Positions 16,394 through 24,609 of a stretch of DNA of 64,000 bases are shown in pieces. The stretch is from assembly GCF_018283645.1 (NCBI RefSeq), contig NZ_JAGSXH010000013.1, positions 24,038 to 88,037 of the forward strand, written 5' to 3'. This DNA is from Actinocrinis puniceicyclus. Its GTDB lineage: Bacteria; Actinomycetota; Actinomycetes; Streptomycetales; Catenulisporaceae. The notes beneath the pieces are model-generated. The model searched no databases. It was not told the origin of the DNA and worked only from the letters and a program-made list of their open reading frames with translations. A program made the translations under genes and the position numbers. How positions within the stretch are numbered: position 1 is the first letter of the stretch; each line of letters begins with the position of its first letter.

Positions 16394-17542
16394 TCAGCTC
16401 CCTGCCAGGACGGGGGTGAGTTTGTTGCCGGCGAAGTCGAGAGACCAGCCCAGTGCGCGCAGGTTGACCTGCACGCCGTTCGGGTGCCCGGGCGCGATGA
16501 TCTGGCCGCCGGCCGGGGACGGGTCGACCTGGAGTGCGACGGTGTCGCCCAGGCCCCAGTCGGTGCCCACGCGGGGCGCCTGCGATGCCGCGGCGTCCAG
16601 GGTCCAGATGCTGGTGCCGGCGCCCATCACGGCGACCGCCTGGGTGGCCGCGGCGGTGAGCACGGCGGGGTCGGTGGTGGCCTGGTTCGGCGTCCAGCGG
16701 TGGTCCCAGCGCGGCCAGCCCTGCGCGATCAGCGGGCTGAGGACGTCGCCGGAGGTTGCCCGGGTGGCGCCCTCGCCGTTGCCGTAGGCGCGCGCCGCGG
16801 TCGCTCCCTTGCCGCTGGTGTAGTCCTCGGTCTGGGTGTACGAGATCACGCAGCCGGGCAGCTCGAACACGGCGTTCGGAGTGCTGCTGTGCACGCCCAG
16901 CGTGTGCCGGATGCGCGCGATCAGGTCGAACGAGGTCATGGTGGAGTCCGACCAGGCGACGTCGATCGTGATCTCCGGCGAGCCGGTCTGCATCAGCGAC
17001 GTCAGCGCACTGAGGATGCTGGTGTCGTTGCTGTCGGCGTAGGTCTCGCTGATCAGCGTCCCGCTCGCGACCGCGTCGACGATCAGGCCTAGGCCGTCGA
17101 CCGCGCAGTCGCCGATCAGACCGGCGCCGACCACGCTGCACTCGTCCACAGCGCTCCAGGTGTGGTCTGAGGCGTAGCGCCGGTCGAGGTACGCCTCCGG
17201 GGTGACCAGGCTGAGGGCCGCGGTCGGTGCGCTGCCGCGGGCGCGCCCGATGACCAGCCCGGCCCAGATCGGGGTCTCGTCGACGACGCAGACCACCATG
17301 GTGCGGCCCGGTTCGGTGTCCTCGATCCAGCCGGAGGGCGCGCCGCTGATGGTCAGCTGCGCGCTGGTGGACATCGGCTGCCCGACGACCCGGGCGATCG
17401 GTGACGGGACGAGCGGCAGCTCGTCGAGTACGGCGCCGGTCGCGGCGTCGGCGGCGTACCAGACGGGCACCAGCGGCGGCGGATCGCTGCGGGTGAGCGG
17501 GACCACGCCCGCGGCCGGCGAGAGGGCGAGTTCGAGGGTCAT
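16394..17542 (-). CDS. Baseplate / tail-associated (Tal or Gp37-like) protein
   Basis: 382 aa, no signal peptide. The ordered beta-rich N-terminus ('ISGAPSGWIEDTEPGRTMVVCVVDETPIWAGLVIGR') matches siphophage ReqiPepy6 Gp37-like or Tal-type proteins, which form the tail hub after the distal tail protein. It overlaps or abuts both neighbours (start at 17542, upstream stop at 17543). Confidence 0.75.
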   Translation of the reverse strand: MTLELALSPAAGVVPLTRSDPPPLVPVWYAADAATGAVLDELPLVPSPIARVVGQPMSTSAQLTISGAPSGWIEDTEPGRTMVVCVVDETPIWAGLVIGRARGSAPTAALSLVTPEAYLDRRYASDHTWSAVDECSVVGAGLIGDCAVDGLGLIVDAVASGTLISETYADSNDTSILSALTSLMQTGSPEITIDVAWSDSTMTSFDLIARIRHTLGVHSSTPNAVFELPGCVISYTQTEDYTSGKGATAARAYGNGEGATRATSGDVLSPLIAQGWPRWDHRWTPNQATTDPAVLTAAATQAVAVMGAGTSIWTLDAAASQAPRVGTDWGLGDTVALQVDPSPAGGQIIAPGHPNGVQVNLRALGWSLDFAGNKLTPVLAGS

Positions 17543-18613
17543 CTATACCCCGATGTCGTCGAGCCAGAGCACGTTGGCGCCTCCCGGGATCGCGACGATG
17601 CCGCTGCCGGACGACAGGTTGTAGGTCAGGGCCAGGGTGTAGGTGCCGCCACCGGGGCTCACGAACTCGTCGGCGACCTGGTAGGGCTGTGCCCCGTCAG
17701 CCACCTGGGTCACGGTGATGACGTTGGTGGCGCCCACGGCGCCGGCGGGCATGGATGCGCCGGCGATGTAGTACAGGCCGAGCGCGGCTCTCAAGCCGGT
17801 GACGGAGTCGGTGATGTTGCCGGATGCCCACAGGCGGTAGCGGCGCCCGGAGGTGAGGGTCGTCGTGAGGGTGTTGTAGACCACCGGGGTCGAGCTGCCG
17901 GAGTTCGCCCCCGCGCTGGTGATCTTCTTGTAGGCCATGCGGCCGCGCGGGTAGGAGTCCGGGACGATCGGGTGCCACGCGCTGGTGTCCCAGATCTCCA
18001 GCGGCCCGGGCTGGACGGTCAGCGAACGGTCGGCGCGCCAGCGTACCTGGCCGTTCTCCGGGCTGCCGGGCTGCCCATCGGTCAGCGCGGGGATGATGCC
18101 GCCGGTGGCGGCGGTGTACGGCATGACGCCGGCCTGGGTGACCGTGGGCGAACCGGACGCGGGAACGTACGCGGTGCAGATGGCGAAACCGGACCGGCCT
18201 GCCGGGATGGTCGGGGCGACCGGCGACCCCGACGGGGTGCCCGGCAGATAGACGAACGTCGCCTGTACCGCGCCGCTGGCGTCGACCTCGTTGTCCTGGA
18301 GCCACAGATAGATCAGGTCGATACGGTCCTGGGCGCTGGCGGCGTTCAGGACCTGTGTGACCGTGGCACTCGAGTAGACCGGGTAGGCGCCCTGGGTGCC
18401 GCTGGTGGCGCCCTGCACGACGCCGCGGCCGGCGCCGATGCTGACCGTCGTGCCGGCGATCGAGGCGGCGAAACTGTCGATGCTCAGCGCGCCACTGCGC
18501 ACGGTCAGCGCACCGGAGGAGACGTAGAGCCCTGAGTAGGCCAGGCGCCACTGTCCGGCGCTGAACGAGGGCGAGCCGCTGACGGCGTCGGAGAGCACCG
18601 GTCCGAGGGTCAT
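17543..18613 (-). CDS. Receptor-binding / upper baseplate protein
   Basis: 356 aa, Gly/Ser/Thr-rich. The N-terminal part (SAGQWRLAYSGLYVSSGALTV ... 'GRGVVQG') resembles baseplate-attachment domains of siphophage receptor-binding proteins. The C-terminal 150 residues ('SGRRYRLWASGNITDSVTG') look like a beta-sandwich carbohydrate- or receptor-binding domain. Position between distal tail and Gp37-like genes supports this. Confidence 0.65.
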   Translation of the reverse strand: MTLGPVLSDAVSGSPSFSAGQWRLAYSGLYVSSGALTVRSGALSIDSFAASIAGTTVSIGAGRGVVQGATSGTQGAYPVYSSATVTQVLNAASAQDRIDLIYLWLQDNEVDASGAVQATFVYLPGTPSGSPVAPTIPAGRSGFAICTAYVPASGSPTVTQAGVMPYTAATGGIIPALTDGQPGSPENGQVRWRADRSLTVQPGPLEIWDTSAWHPIVPDSYPRGRMAYKKITSAGANSGSSTPVVYNTLTTTLTSGRRYRLWASGNITDSVTGLRAALGLYYIAGASMPAGAVGATNVITVTQVADGAQPYQVADEFVSPGGGTYTLALTYNLSSGSGIVAIPGGANVLWLDDIGV

Positions 18614-18615
18614 CT

Positions 18616-19485
18616 CTACTCCCAGGCGTCGTACCAGCTGGCCGTGAGGATCGGCGCGCCGGTGGTCGAATTGGCGTTGAAGTACAGGGCGGCCGTGGTG
18701 ACGTCGGCGCGGGGCGGGATCTGCGGCCAGCCACCGGCGACGGTGAGCAGGCCGCGGCGTGACGCGGTGCCGTTGATGATCGCGGTGTGCCGGTCGCAGT
18801 CCAGGTCCAGGTAGTCGAGGGCCTGCAGCGTCCCGTTGTAGATCAGCTGCTGCACGCTACCGTCAGGGTCCTGCAGCGTCACCACGGGTGTGACGCAGGG
18901 CCCGGTGATGCGCAGCATCGGGCGTGACCCGACCGTGCCGATGTTGGCCACCGGGATCTGCCCGGAGCTGACCGTCGCGTCGAACACCAGCGGGAACGCG
19001 GCGGGGAAGGTCAGGCCGCCGATCACGCTGGGCAGACCGCAGCTGCCGGTGTAGCCGGTCGCGCTGTAGAGCCGCGGGTCCGCAGCGACCAGCGACAGGC
19101 TCACCTCGGCGCTGGTGCCGTATTTGGTCACCAGTGGCTCGCCCTGCCGCTGGACGGTGCGTGTGCGGTCGTAGCCGGCTTCCTGCACGCGCATCGTCGT
19201 CGCGGTCAGCGACGCCGCGGCCTTGAGCGCCTCGACCGCCGTGTCGCGCAGTGCCGCCGTCGGCGCCTGGATCGTGACGGCCGGGGTCAGCGGCTTCGGT
19301 GTCAGCCAGCTGCCGCTCGCGTAGCCGCCGTGGTCGGACTGGCGCTGCACGACCTGCTGCGTGGTCGCGGCCCCGCCGCTCCAGCCTCCGGTGCTGGTGA
19401 CGATCCACGCGACGCCATTGTCGTCGATCACGTTGAGCGGCAGGTCGCCGAGCCAGGTCGGGTCTCCGTCCAGCGCCGTGGGCAT
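18616..19485 (-). CDS. Distal tail protein (Dit-like)
   Basis: 289 aa directly after the tape measure, the usual Dit position. N-terminal 'DDNGVAWIVTSTGGWSGG...RQSDHGGY' and 'AADPRLYSATGY' match the actinophage Dit/phage-tail family pattern. Dit forms the hub joining tail tube and tip. It starts 21 bp after the tape-measure stop. Confidence 0.8.
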   Translation of the reverse strand: MPTALDGDPTWLGDLPLNVIDDNGVAWIVTSTGGWSGGAATTQQVVQRQSDHGGYASGSWLTPKPLTPAVTIQAPTAALRDTAVEALKAAASLTATTMRVQEAGYDRTRTVQRQGEPLVTKYGTSAEVSLSLVAADPRLYSATGYTGSCGLPSVIGGLTFPAAFPLVFDATVSSGQIPVANIGTVGSRPMLRITGPCVTPVVTLQDPDGSVQQLIYNGTLQALDYLDLDCDRHTAIINGTASRRGLLTVAGGWPQIPPRADVTTAALYFNANSTTGAPILTASWYDAWE

Positions 19486-19506
19486 GCATCCTCCCGGGAT
19501 GGTGGA

Positions 19507-21819
19507 TCAGGAGATTCCGGCGTGCTGCAGGGTGCGCACGACCTCGGCCGCGGTCTGCTCGGCCGACGCGGCCGGCGGATACACGTACAGCGTCGTGGTG
19601 CGGCCGGCCGCCGGGGTGCCGCGCCCGCCGAGCGCGGCCAGTTGCCGCCACTGCGCGCCGGAGAGCACGGGATCCGGCGCGGCGGCGCTGCCGAGCACCT
19701 GAGTGACACCGGGGGGAAGGTAGCGGGCGGCGGCAGCCGCGGGCGCGACGACGGCCGACGCGCCTGCACTGGAGATGCCAGACATCGCGAGCGGCGCGAG
19801 CGCGAGGCCGGTGGACAGCACATTGCCGGCGCTGATGCGGCCGCCTGTGTCTGCAGCGCGCAGCGCCGTGAGTACCCGAGGATCTACCGCCTGGCGCCCG
19901 GCGAGCATGTCGCGCGAGAGCATGTACTCCCCGCCGTGAACGATCGCTTCTTCCGGCTGCCCAGGCGCGGCGCGCGTCCAGCCGCCGTAGTCGTAGTAGG
20001 CCTTGCCGCCCGACTTGGGGTTGTACGTGACCCCGGAGCCGTCCTGCGCCTGGATGGTGATGGTGCCGGTGAGCGAGTCGATGTACCGCACCGCGCCGTT
20101 AGCCATCTTGATCGCGGCCTGTGTGTTCGCGTCGATGTTGATCGGGATTTCCTGCGGCAGTTTGAACAACTGGTCGGCGAGTTTCTTCACCTCGTCCTTA
20201 TTGAATCCGGCTTTGATCGCAGCCTGTTCGAATGCCTTTTTTTCCGCGAGTAGTTTCTTGTTCGCATCGTCATATGCCTGATTCGCGCCCTTGGTGTTGA
20301 CCTCGGACTGGTAGAGCGCGACCGCGGCCTTGTCGGCGCTCGACGCGATGCCTGTGAACGTCTGGATATTCGCGGCGCCCTTGATGTTGTTCACGTCCAG
20401 GCTGCTACCGTTCGCCGCGATCGCGGTGCTCAGACCGCCGAGCGCTACGGTGAACCCGGCCTCGCTCGCGTAGAGATTGTTCGTGGTGTCGTTGAGCGCG
20501 GAGAGCACCGACCCGTAGGACTTCCCGCTGACGGCGGCCTGGTCGTATTGCTGTACCACGCCGGCGATCGCCTGGCTCAGGGCGGTGTGGTTCGCCCCGA
20601 GTTTCAATGCCGCCGCCGCGCTGTCCGCGGTCGCCTGGGCGTGCGCCACGAGTTTCTGGTAGTCGGCGTCCAGGGTGGCATTGAAAATGGTTGTCGAGTT
20701 GTTCAGTTCGTTGGTCGCCTGGTCGTATTGCGCCTGTTTCTCGATCGCGTCAGCGGTCTGCTGAGCCTGTGCTTTCACGGAATTAATCAGTTGCTGGTTG
20801 GCGTCCGTGAGGTTGTTGGTGACCACCAGCGACTGTGTCAGCCGGTCGGTGCCGGTCGCCACCGTCTGGTTCAGGGCGCCGAACCCGGTCAGACTCTGCT
20901 CGGCGGACAGCTGCTGCTGGCGCTGCGCCTCGTTACCGTGCCCGACCGCGACCGTCAGCTCCTGCTGCGCCCGGGTGTTTCCGACCGCGGCCTGCACCAG
21001 CAAGTTCAGCGGCACCCCTGCTTTCGCCGCGCTGTCCGCGAGCCCGTTGAGCTGCGACTGCTGCGCCACATACGCGGCAGTGGCCTCGCCGGCCTGCGCC
21101 CCGTCGGCCGCGATCGCGCTGCGCAGATCGGTGCTGCTCAACGTGATCGCCCTGGTGGCGTCGTCCGCGTTGAGCAGGGCTGCGGCCAGCCCGGACGCCA
21201 GACCGATACCCGCGCCGATCGCCAACCCCCACGGGCCGCCGACCACCCCGGCCATTTTGCCGAGCAGCCCGGATGCGCCGGAGGCGGCGCCTCCGAGCTT
21301 GCCGAGAATCCCGCCGGAGGTCGCGCCCTTCGCGGCGACCTTCTCCAGGCCGTCGGCGGCAGAGGACAGGCCGCTCTTGAGCGCGGGGTCCAGCTTCATG
21401 GCGCCGAACAGCCCGGCGACGCCGCCGATCGTGGCGGGGCTGGAGACGGCCTGCACCGCGGACAGCAGCCCGTTGATCACGGGGGTGAGGGCGAGCAGGT
21501 CCGCCGAGGCGGCAGCGGAGGCCGACCCGATCACGGTGCCGAGGGTGCGCACGGTGTTGCCGATCACGCCGATGGTCTGCCCGAGCGCGTGGCCCTGGAC
21601 GTTCGCGTCGCGGACCAGACCGTTGAAGAAGCCGCCGATGTCCTGGCCGAGCCCGGGCAGGGACTGGGAGAAATCCGAGACGATCACCTGGCTGGCGCCG
21701 ACGGCCTTGCTCAATCCGGGCAGGATCCCGCCGGCCAGCCCGGTAAGACCGCTGGTGACGGCGGTGATGTCCGGTTCGGCGCTCGCGAACGGGGCGGTCG
21801 GGGCCCGCGCCAGGGTCAC
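19507..21819 (-). CDS. Tape-measure protein, apparently short at the N-terminus
   Basis: 770 aa from GTG 21819, which overlaps the upstream stop (GTGA). Long Ala/Gln-rich helical body with hydrophobic patches (GLASGLAAALLN) and the classic actinophage C-terminus (YDYGGWTRAAPGQPEEAIVHGGEYMLSRDML). The N-terminus (SGLTGLAGGILPGLSKAV ... DIGGFFNGLV) resembles the middle of larger tape measures, so the usual first ~200-250 residues seem absent. At about 0.15 nm per residue it would measure a tail near 115 nm. Tape measure sets tail length and helps DNA entry. Confidence 0.85.
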   Translation of the reverse strand: MTLARAPTAPFASAEPDITAVTSGLTGLAGGILPGLSKAVGASQVIVSDFSQSLPGLGQDIGGFFNGLVRDANVQGHALGQTIGVIGNTVRTLGTVIGSASAAASADLLALTPVINGLLSAVQAVSSPATIGGVAGLFGAMKLDPALKSGLSSAADGLEKVAAKGATSGGILGKLGGAASGASGLLGKMAGVVGGPWGLAIGAGIGLASGLAAALLNADDATRAITLSSTDLRSAIAADGAQAGEATAAYVAQQSQLNGLADSAAKAGVPLNLLVQAAVGNTRAQQELTVAVGHGNEAQRQQQLSAEQSLTGFGALNQTVATGTDRLTQSLVVTNNLTDANQQLINSVKAQAQQTADAIEKQAQYDQATNELNNSTTIFNATLDADYQKLVAHAQATADSAAAALKLGANHTALSQAIAGVVQQYDQAAVSGKSYGSVLSALNDTTNNLYASEAGFTVALGGLSTAIAANGSSLDVNNIKGAANIQTFTGIASSADKAAVALYQSEVNTKGANQAYDDANKKLLAEKKAFEQAAIKAGFNKDEVKKLADQLFKLPQEIPINIDANTQAAIKMANGAVRYIDSLTGTITIQAQDGSGVTYNPKSGGKAYYDYGGWTRAAPGQPEEAIVHGGEYMLSRDMLAGRQAVDPRVLTALRAADTGGRISAGNVLSTGLALAPLAMSGISSAGASAVVAPAAAAARYLPPGVTQVLGSAAAPDPVLSGAQWRQLAALGGRGTPAAGRTTTLYVYPPAASAEQTAAEVVRTLQHAGIS

Positions 21820-22502
21820 GCGGGCACGGAGTGCAGCCGGATCTCGTAGGTCGCGGCGTACAGCTGCACGCTGGTGTCGGCGTAGGGCAGCCAGCGCGGC
21901 CGCACGACCGATCCGGTATTGCGGATCACGGCGCCGCCGGCGGTGACGTTGACGGAGCCCAGCAGCAGCGTCTCGGCCGCGATCGCGAGCTGCGAGGCGC
22001 CTGTGTCGTCGGCGGTGAACGCGTTGAGGTCGACGAACGCGGTGTCCTGGTTGCGGTGGCTCACCGCGCCCGAGACGCGGCGCACCTGCAGCAGCGGCAC
22101 GCTGCCGGCCAGATCCGCCGGCAGACTCGTGCACGCCCGGGTGCCGGGCAGCTGCGCGGCCAGCCAGCCGGTCAGCACGGCCTCGACGTCCGGCAGCGTG
22201 ATCGGGACGCTCACGTCTTTGAGCTGGTAGGGGCCGCTGCTGTCCGGGACCTGCACGGTGCTGTAGGCGCCGGATTCCCAGAACTCGAAATAGGTGTTCG
22301 CGGGCGTGATGCTGTTGGTGGGTGGCAGGTCGATCGACCAGGCGCCGGTCTCGTCGGCCTTGACGGTGTGCGGTGCGATCAGCTCGCCGTCGGTGGTGTA
22401 GCCGGGCAGGCCGGCCGTGCCGGTGACCAGGGTGATGCGGACCTGCGCGTACGGGATGGGTGCTTTGGCCGCGTCGCGCGCGGTGCCCTCGACGACCGTC
22501 AT
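21816..22502 (-). CDS. Fusion: tail-fibre-like beta domain plus tail-terminator domain
   Basis: 228 aa. Residues 1-100 (EGTARDAAKAPIPYAQVRIT ... GYTTDGELIAPHTVKADETG) match the small beta-sandwich found at N-termini of actinophage tail fibres. Residues about 103-228 (DVEAVLTGWLAAQLPGT ... VPLLQVRRVSGAV ... VDLNAFTADD ... YAATYEIRLH) match the siphophage tail-terminator/DUF3168-like pattern. The two are normally separate genes. It is followed at once by the tape measure with no tail-tube gene between. Confidence 0.65.
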   Translation of the reverse strand: MTVVEGTARDAAKAPIPYAQVRITLVTGTAGLPGYTTDGELIAPHTVKADETGAWSIDLPPTNSITPANTYFEFWESGAYSTVQVPDSSGPYQLKDVSVPITLPDVEAVLTGWLAAQLPGTRACTSLPADLAGSVPLLQVRRVSGAVSHRNQDTAFVDLNAFTADDTGASQLAIAAETLLLGSVNVTAGGAVIRNTGSVVRPRWLPYADTSVQLYAATYEIRLHSVPA

Positions 22503-22531
22503 CGCTCACCTCCCGTGCGTTGATGCCCGAG

Positions 22532-22563
22532 GGCCGCCCGCGGGGCCGATATCGCGGGCGGCC
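22532..22563 (-). terminator. 11-bp GC-rich hairpin upstream of the tail block
   Basis: Arms 22532-22542 and 22553-22563 (ggccgcccgcg/cgcgggcggcc), loop 10 nt, no T tract. It separates the small-gene module from the tail block and may attenuate or process the transcript. Confidence 0.5.
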
Positions 22564-22617
22564 GGTCCGGCGGACCGCTCCCGGTTTCGCTGGGATGCGG
22601 AGCGGCCCGGTCTGTGG

Positions 22618-22962
22618 TTATGCCGGCACCCACTGCCCGTCGCGGATCCATCCGTGATGCTGGCAGCGAGAGCACAGCAGCGATGGAGCGACGGTCAGTG
22701 GGTCTTCGCGCACCAGCTCGTGTTTCGAGCGCGGCGGATGTCCCTCGACGTTGGTGAAGCCGAGCCAGCCTCCGCACCAGTGCCCGTTGGCCTGGTCCCA
22801 GTGCCAGGTGTGCAGGCCGATGCGCTTGCCGGTGCCGCGCTCGGTTTCCCAGACGGCGTACTCGTCCGGGCCGATGCTGAACACTGAATCGTTGCCGGGC
22901 CAGGTGTTCGGCGGCTCGTCCTTGCCGGGCGGCGGCGTGCTCGAGACGAGCGCGTCCGTCAC
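22618..22962 (-). CDS. Hypothetical phage-type protein with a CxxC
   Basis: 114 aa, Trp-rich (LHTWHWDQANGHWCGGWLGF) with a C-terminal LLCSRCQHHGWI that could bind metal with upstream His/Cys. Its ATG overlaps the previous stop (ATGA). Unknown function, lying where head genes would be in a full siphophage. Confidence 0.6.
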   Translation of the reverse strand: MTDALVSSTPPPGKDEPPNTWPGNDSVFSIGPDEYAVWETERGTGKRIGLHTWHWDQANGHWCGGWLGFTNVEGHPPRSKHELVREDPLTVAPSLLCSRCQHHGWIRDGQWVPA

Positions 22963-23174
22963 GGCAGGTATTCGAGGTGGGATGCCACGTCGTCGGTGCC
23001 GGCGTCCTCGGCGACGACCCTGCGCGCGCTGCCGACCGTGATCGACGCGTGGTGCACCTGGTGGCCGTCGCCGAGCAGCTGCTCGACGAACCGCTGCAGA
23101 CGCTGCTCGGCGTCGTGGCCCAGGCCGTTGTCGTGCACGCCGTGCCCGTCGATCGCGATGTGCCAGTTACCCAT
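22959..23174 (-). CDS. Small hypothetical protein
   Basis: 71 aa, His-rich (MGNWHIAIDGHGVHDNGLGH) with an alpha/beta pattern (LQRFVEQLLGDGHQVHHASITVGS). Similar small proteins are frequent in actinobacterial phages; function unknown. Coupled to the next gene by ATGA. Confidence 0.6.
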   Translation of the reverse strand: MGNWHIAIDGHGVHDNGLGHDAEQRLQRFVEQLLGDGHQVHHASITVGSARRVVAEDAGTDDVASHLEYLP

Positions 23175-23281
23175 CGTGGTTTTCCTTTCGAGGGTGGCCG
23201 CTGCGTGAGCGATTGGCTGGAGCCGCGTGGATTAGCCCGCGGTCGCGATAGCCCGCATCGCAACGGCCGGTCTGTGTCGCG

Positions 23282-23542
23282 CTACCCGTTGCGCTCGGGC
23301 CAGTGCCAGGTGCCGCCCTGGTGGCCGAGCTCGTCATGCGGTCGCCCGCGTTGCAGGAAGATCCCCTCCGGGTTTAGGACGCAGAGGCCGACGTCGTCCT
23401 GGCCGCCCGCGGGCGGATCGTCGTAAACCTCGGTGATGATCGCGGCGCGGCACTGCGGCTTGTACTTCTGCGTGCCGTCGGGCAGCACCGGGCTGCCGTG
23501 CGAGACGTAGTGGACGACGCGGCCGACGCTCGGAACCTGCAC
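23282..23542 (-). CDS. Small hypothetical protein of actinophage type
   Basis: 86 aa, beta-rich (PSVGRVVHYVSHGSPVLPDG ... CRAAIITEVYDD ... VGLCVLNPEGIFL). This SH3-like small protein pattern recurs in many actinobacterial phages without known function. It starts 4 bp after the previous stop. Confidence 0.65.
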   Translation of the reverse strand: MQVPSVGRVVHYVSHGSPVLPDGTQKYKPQCRAAIITEVYDDPPAGGQDDVGLCVLNPEGIFLQRGRPHDELGHQGGTWHWPERNG

Positions 23543-23545
23543 GGC

Positions 23546-23938
23546 TCAGGCCGCCGTTTCCGGCGTGCTCTGCTCGGCGCTCTGCGGCGCGGCCGCGACA
23601 CCGGAACCGGTCGGCTCCGGAGCGGGGCCGGGCGTGCTGTTCGACCCGACCACGTCGTGCAGGTCGGCTGCGGCGGTGTGAGTCAGGTCGGCCGCGGCCT
23701 GCTCTGCCTCGGTGACGAGCGGCGCGGCGGCCGCCTCAGCCTCGCCGAGCACCGTCTTGCCGGCGGCCTCGGCGTCGCCGACCAGGTGGCTGACCTCGGC
23801 GTCCGCCTTGTCGCGCAGGTCCTTCACGGCCGCGTCGAAGGCAGCCTGGTGCTGGCCGAACAGGTGCTTGATCGGTGCGACCGCCTGCTCGAGCTCGTCG
23901 AGCGAGTCGTGCCAGATCTGGGACATGGATGTGGACAT
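23546..23938 (-). CDS. Helical hypothetical protein
   Basis: 130 aa. The N-terminal 100 residues are a long helix/coiled coil (ELEQAVAPIKHLFGQHQAAF ... EAAGKTVLGEAEAAAAPL); the C-terminus is a disordered Pro/Glu/Ser tail. Shape recalls scaffolding or cell-wall-linked proteins, but there is no capsid gene to scaffold. Function unknown. Confidence 0.55.
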   Translation of the reverse strand: MSTSMSQIWHDSLDELEQAVAPIKHLFGQHQAAFDAAVKDLRDKADAEVSHLVGDAEAAGKTVLGEAEAAAAPLVTEAEQAAADLTHTAAADLHDVVGSNSTPGPAPEPTGSGVAAAPQSAEQSTPETAA

Positions 23939-23998
23939 GCGGATGCTCCGGAGTGTCGTGACGGAAGGTCGAGGCGGAACGGCCCTGGGTATGCGAAA

Positions 23999-24022
23999 GG
24001 CCCGAGCGATGCGCTGCGGGCC
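23999..24022. terminator. Hairpin at the boundary of the methylase scar
   Basis: ggcccg (23999-24004) pairs with cgggcc (24017-24022) with inner agcg/cgct pairing. No T tract. It sits between the methyltransferase fragment and the next module. Confidence 0.4.
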
Positions 24023-24077
24023 TGAATGAGGGCATGCCTCTGTCGCTGCTGATGATGATTCAAACTGTGGCCGCAGG

Positions 24078-24299
24078 TCAAGCGACATGCTCAAGGCGCC
24101 GCGACGCGACCTGGTGATAGTGGCGCGACTGCTCGATCCCGATGAACGAGCGGCCCTCGGCGAGCGCGGCGACGCCGGTGGTTCCGGAGCCGGCGAACGG
24201 GTCGAGGATCGTGCCCCGGTGCCTGGGATCACCGGGGCTGCGCTGGAGCTGATTGCTTGAGTGAGCAAACATTTTTACACGCTGCTGTACAGAGCCCAC
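24078..24299 (-). pseudogene. 3' fragment of a second DNA methyltransferase
   Basis: 73 codons. The C-terminal part [28 protein letters not shown] is the SAM-binding motif I region of an N4/N6 DNA methyltransferase, but the target-recognition and DPPY regions are missing. The first 25 codons are unrelated and A+T-rich. It is likely a deletion scar. A complete methyltransferase lies at 25.8 kb. Confidence 0.75.
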
Positions 24300-24324
24300 C
24301 CTTTACTTCGCCGATCGCGATGCT

Positions 24325-24609
24325 CTACGGCTCGGCGTCGCCGTGTCGGAACAGCGCGCGGGATTCGGCGAGCAGCGCGGCCAGGCGGGGTCTGCGGCGC
24401 GTCGCTTTCTCGACCGCGAGGACGTCGGCGCCGTTGAACAGGTGCTGGCCGCGCTGCTCGCCGATCGGGGTGAGCTTGCCGCGGGTGACCCAGGTCTGGA
24501 TCGTCTTGGGATCGACGTGCGCGGCGGCCGCGGCCTCGGTGGTGTTCCATGCCTGGTGAGCCGGGTCGCGCGGGTCCGCAGGCGCGTCGGGCTCGTCGTA
24601 GTCGTTCAT
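24325..24609 (-). CDS. Helix-turn-helix (MerR-like) DNA-binding protein
   Basis: 94 aa. HTH: NTTEAAAAAHVDPKTIQTWV ... KLTPIGEQRGQHLFNGADVL, the MerR/excisionase layout with a wing. ATGA overlap with the preceding gene. In actinophages such genes often sit just before terminase; here no terminase follows. Target unknown. Confidence 0.7.
   Translation of the reverse strand: MNDYDEPDAPADPRDPAHQAWNTTEAAAAAHVDPKTIQTWVTRGKLTPIGEQRGQHLFNGADVLAVEKATRRRPRLAALLAESRALFRHGDAEP

Noticed and set aside
19507..22509. A single 1000-aa protein spanning terminator and tape-measure coordinates.
   Set aside because: The first ~230 codons of that frame are Arg-rich shadow of the terminator gene; the GTG at 21819 with GTGA overlap gives a 770-aa tape measure.
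23546..23938. The helical protein as a capsid scaffolding protein.
   Set aside because: No capsid gene is present and the sequence has no scaffold signature; kept as unknown.
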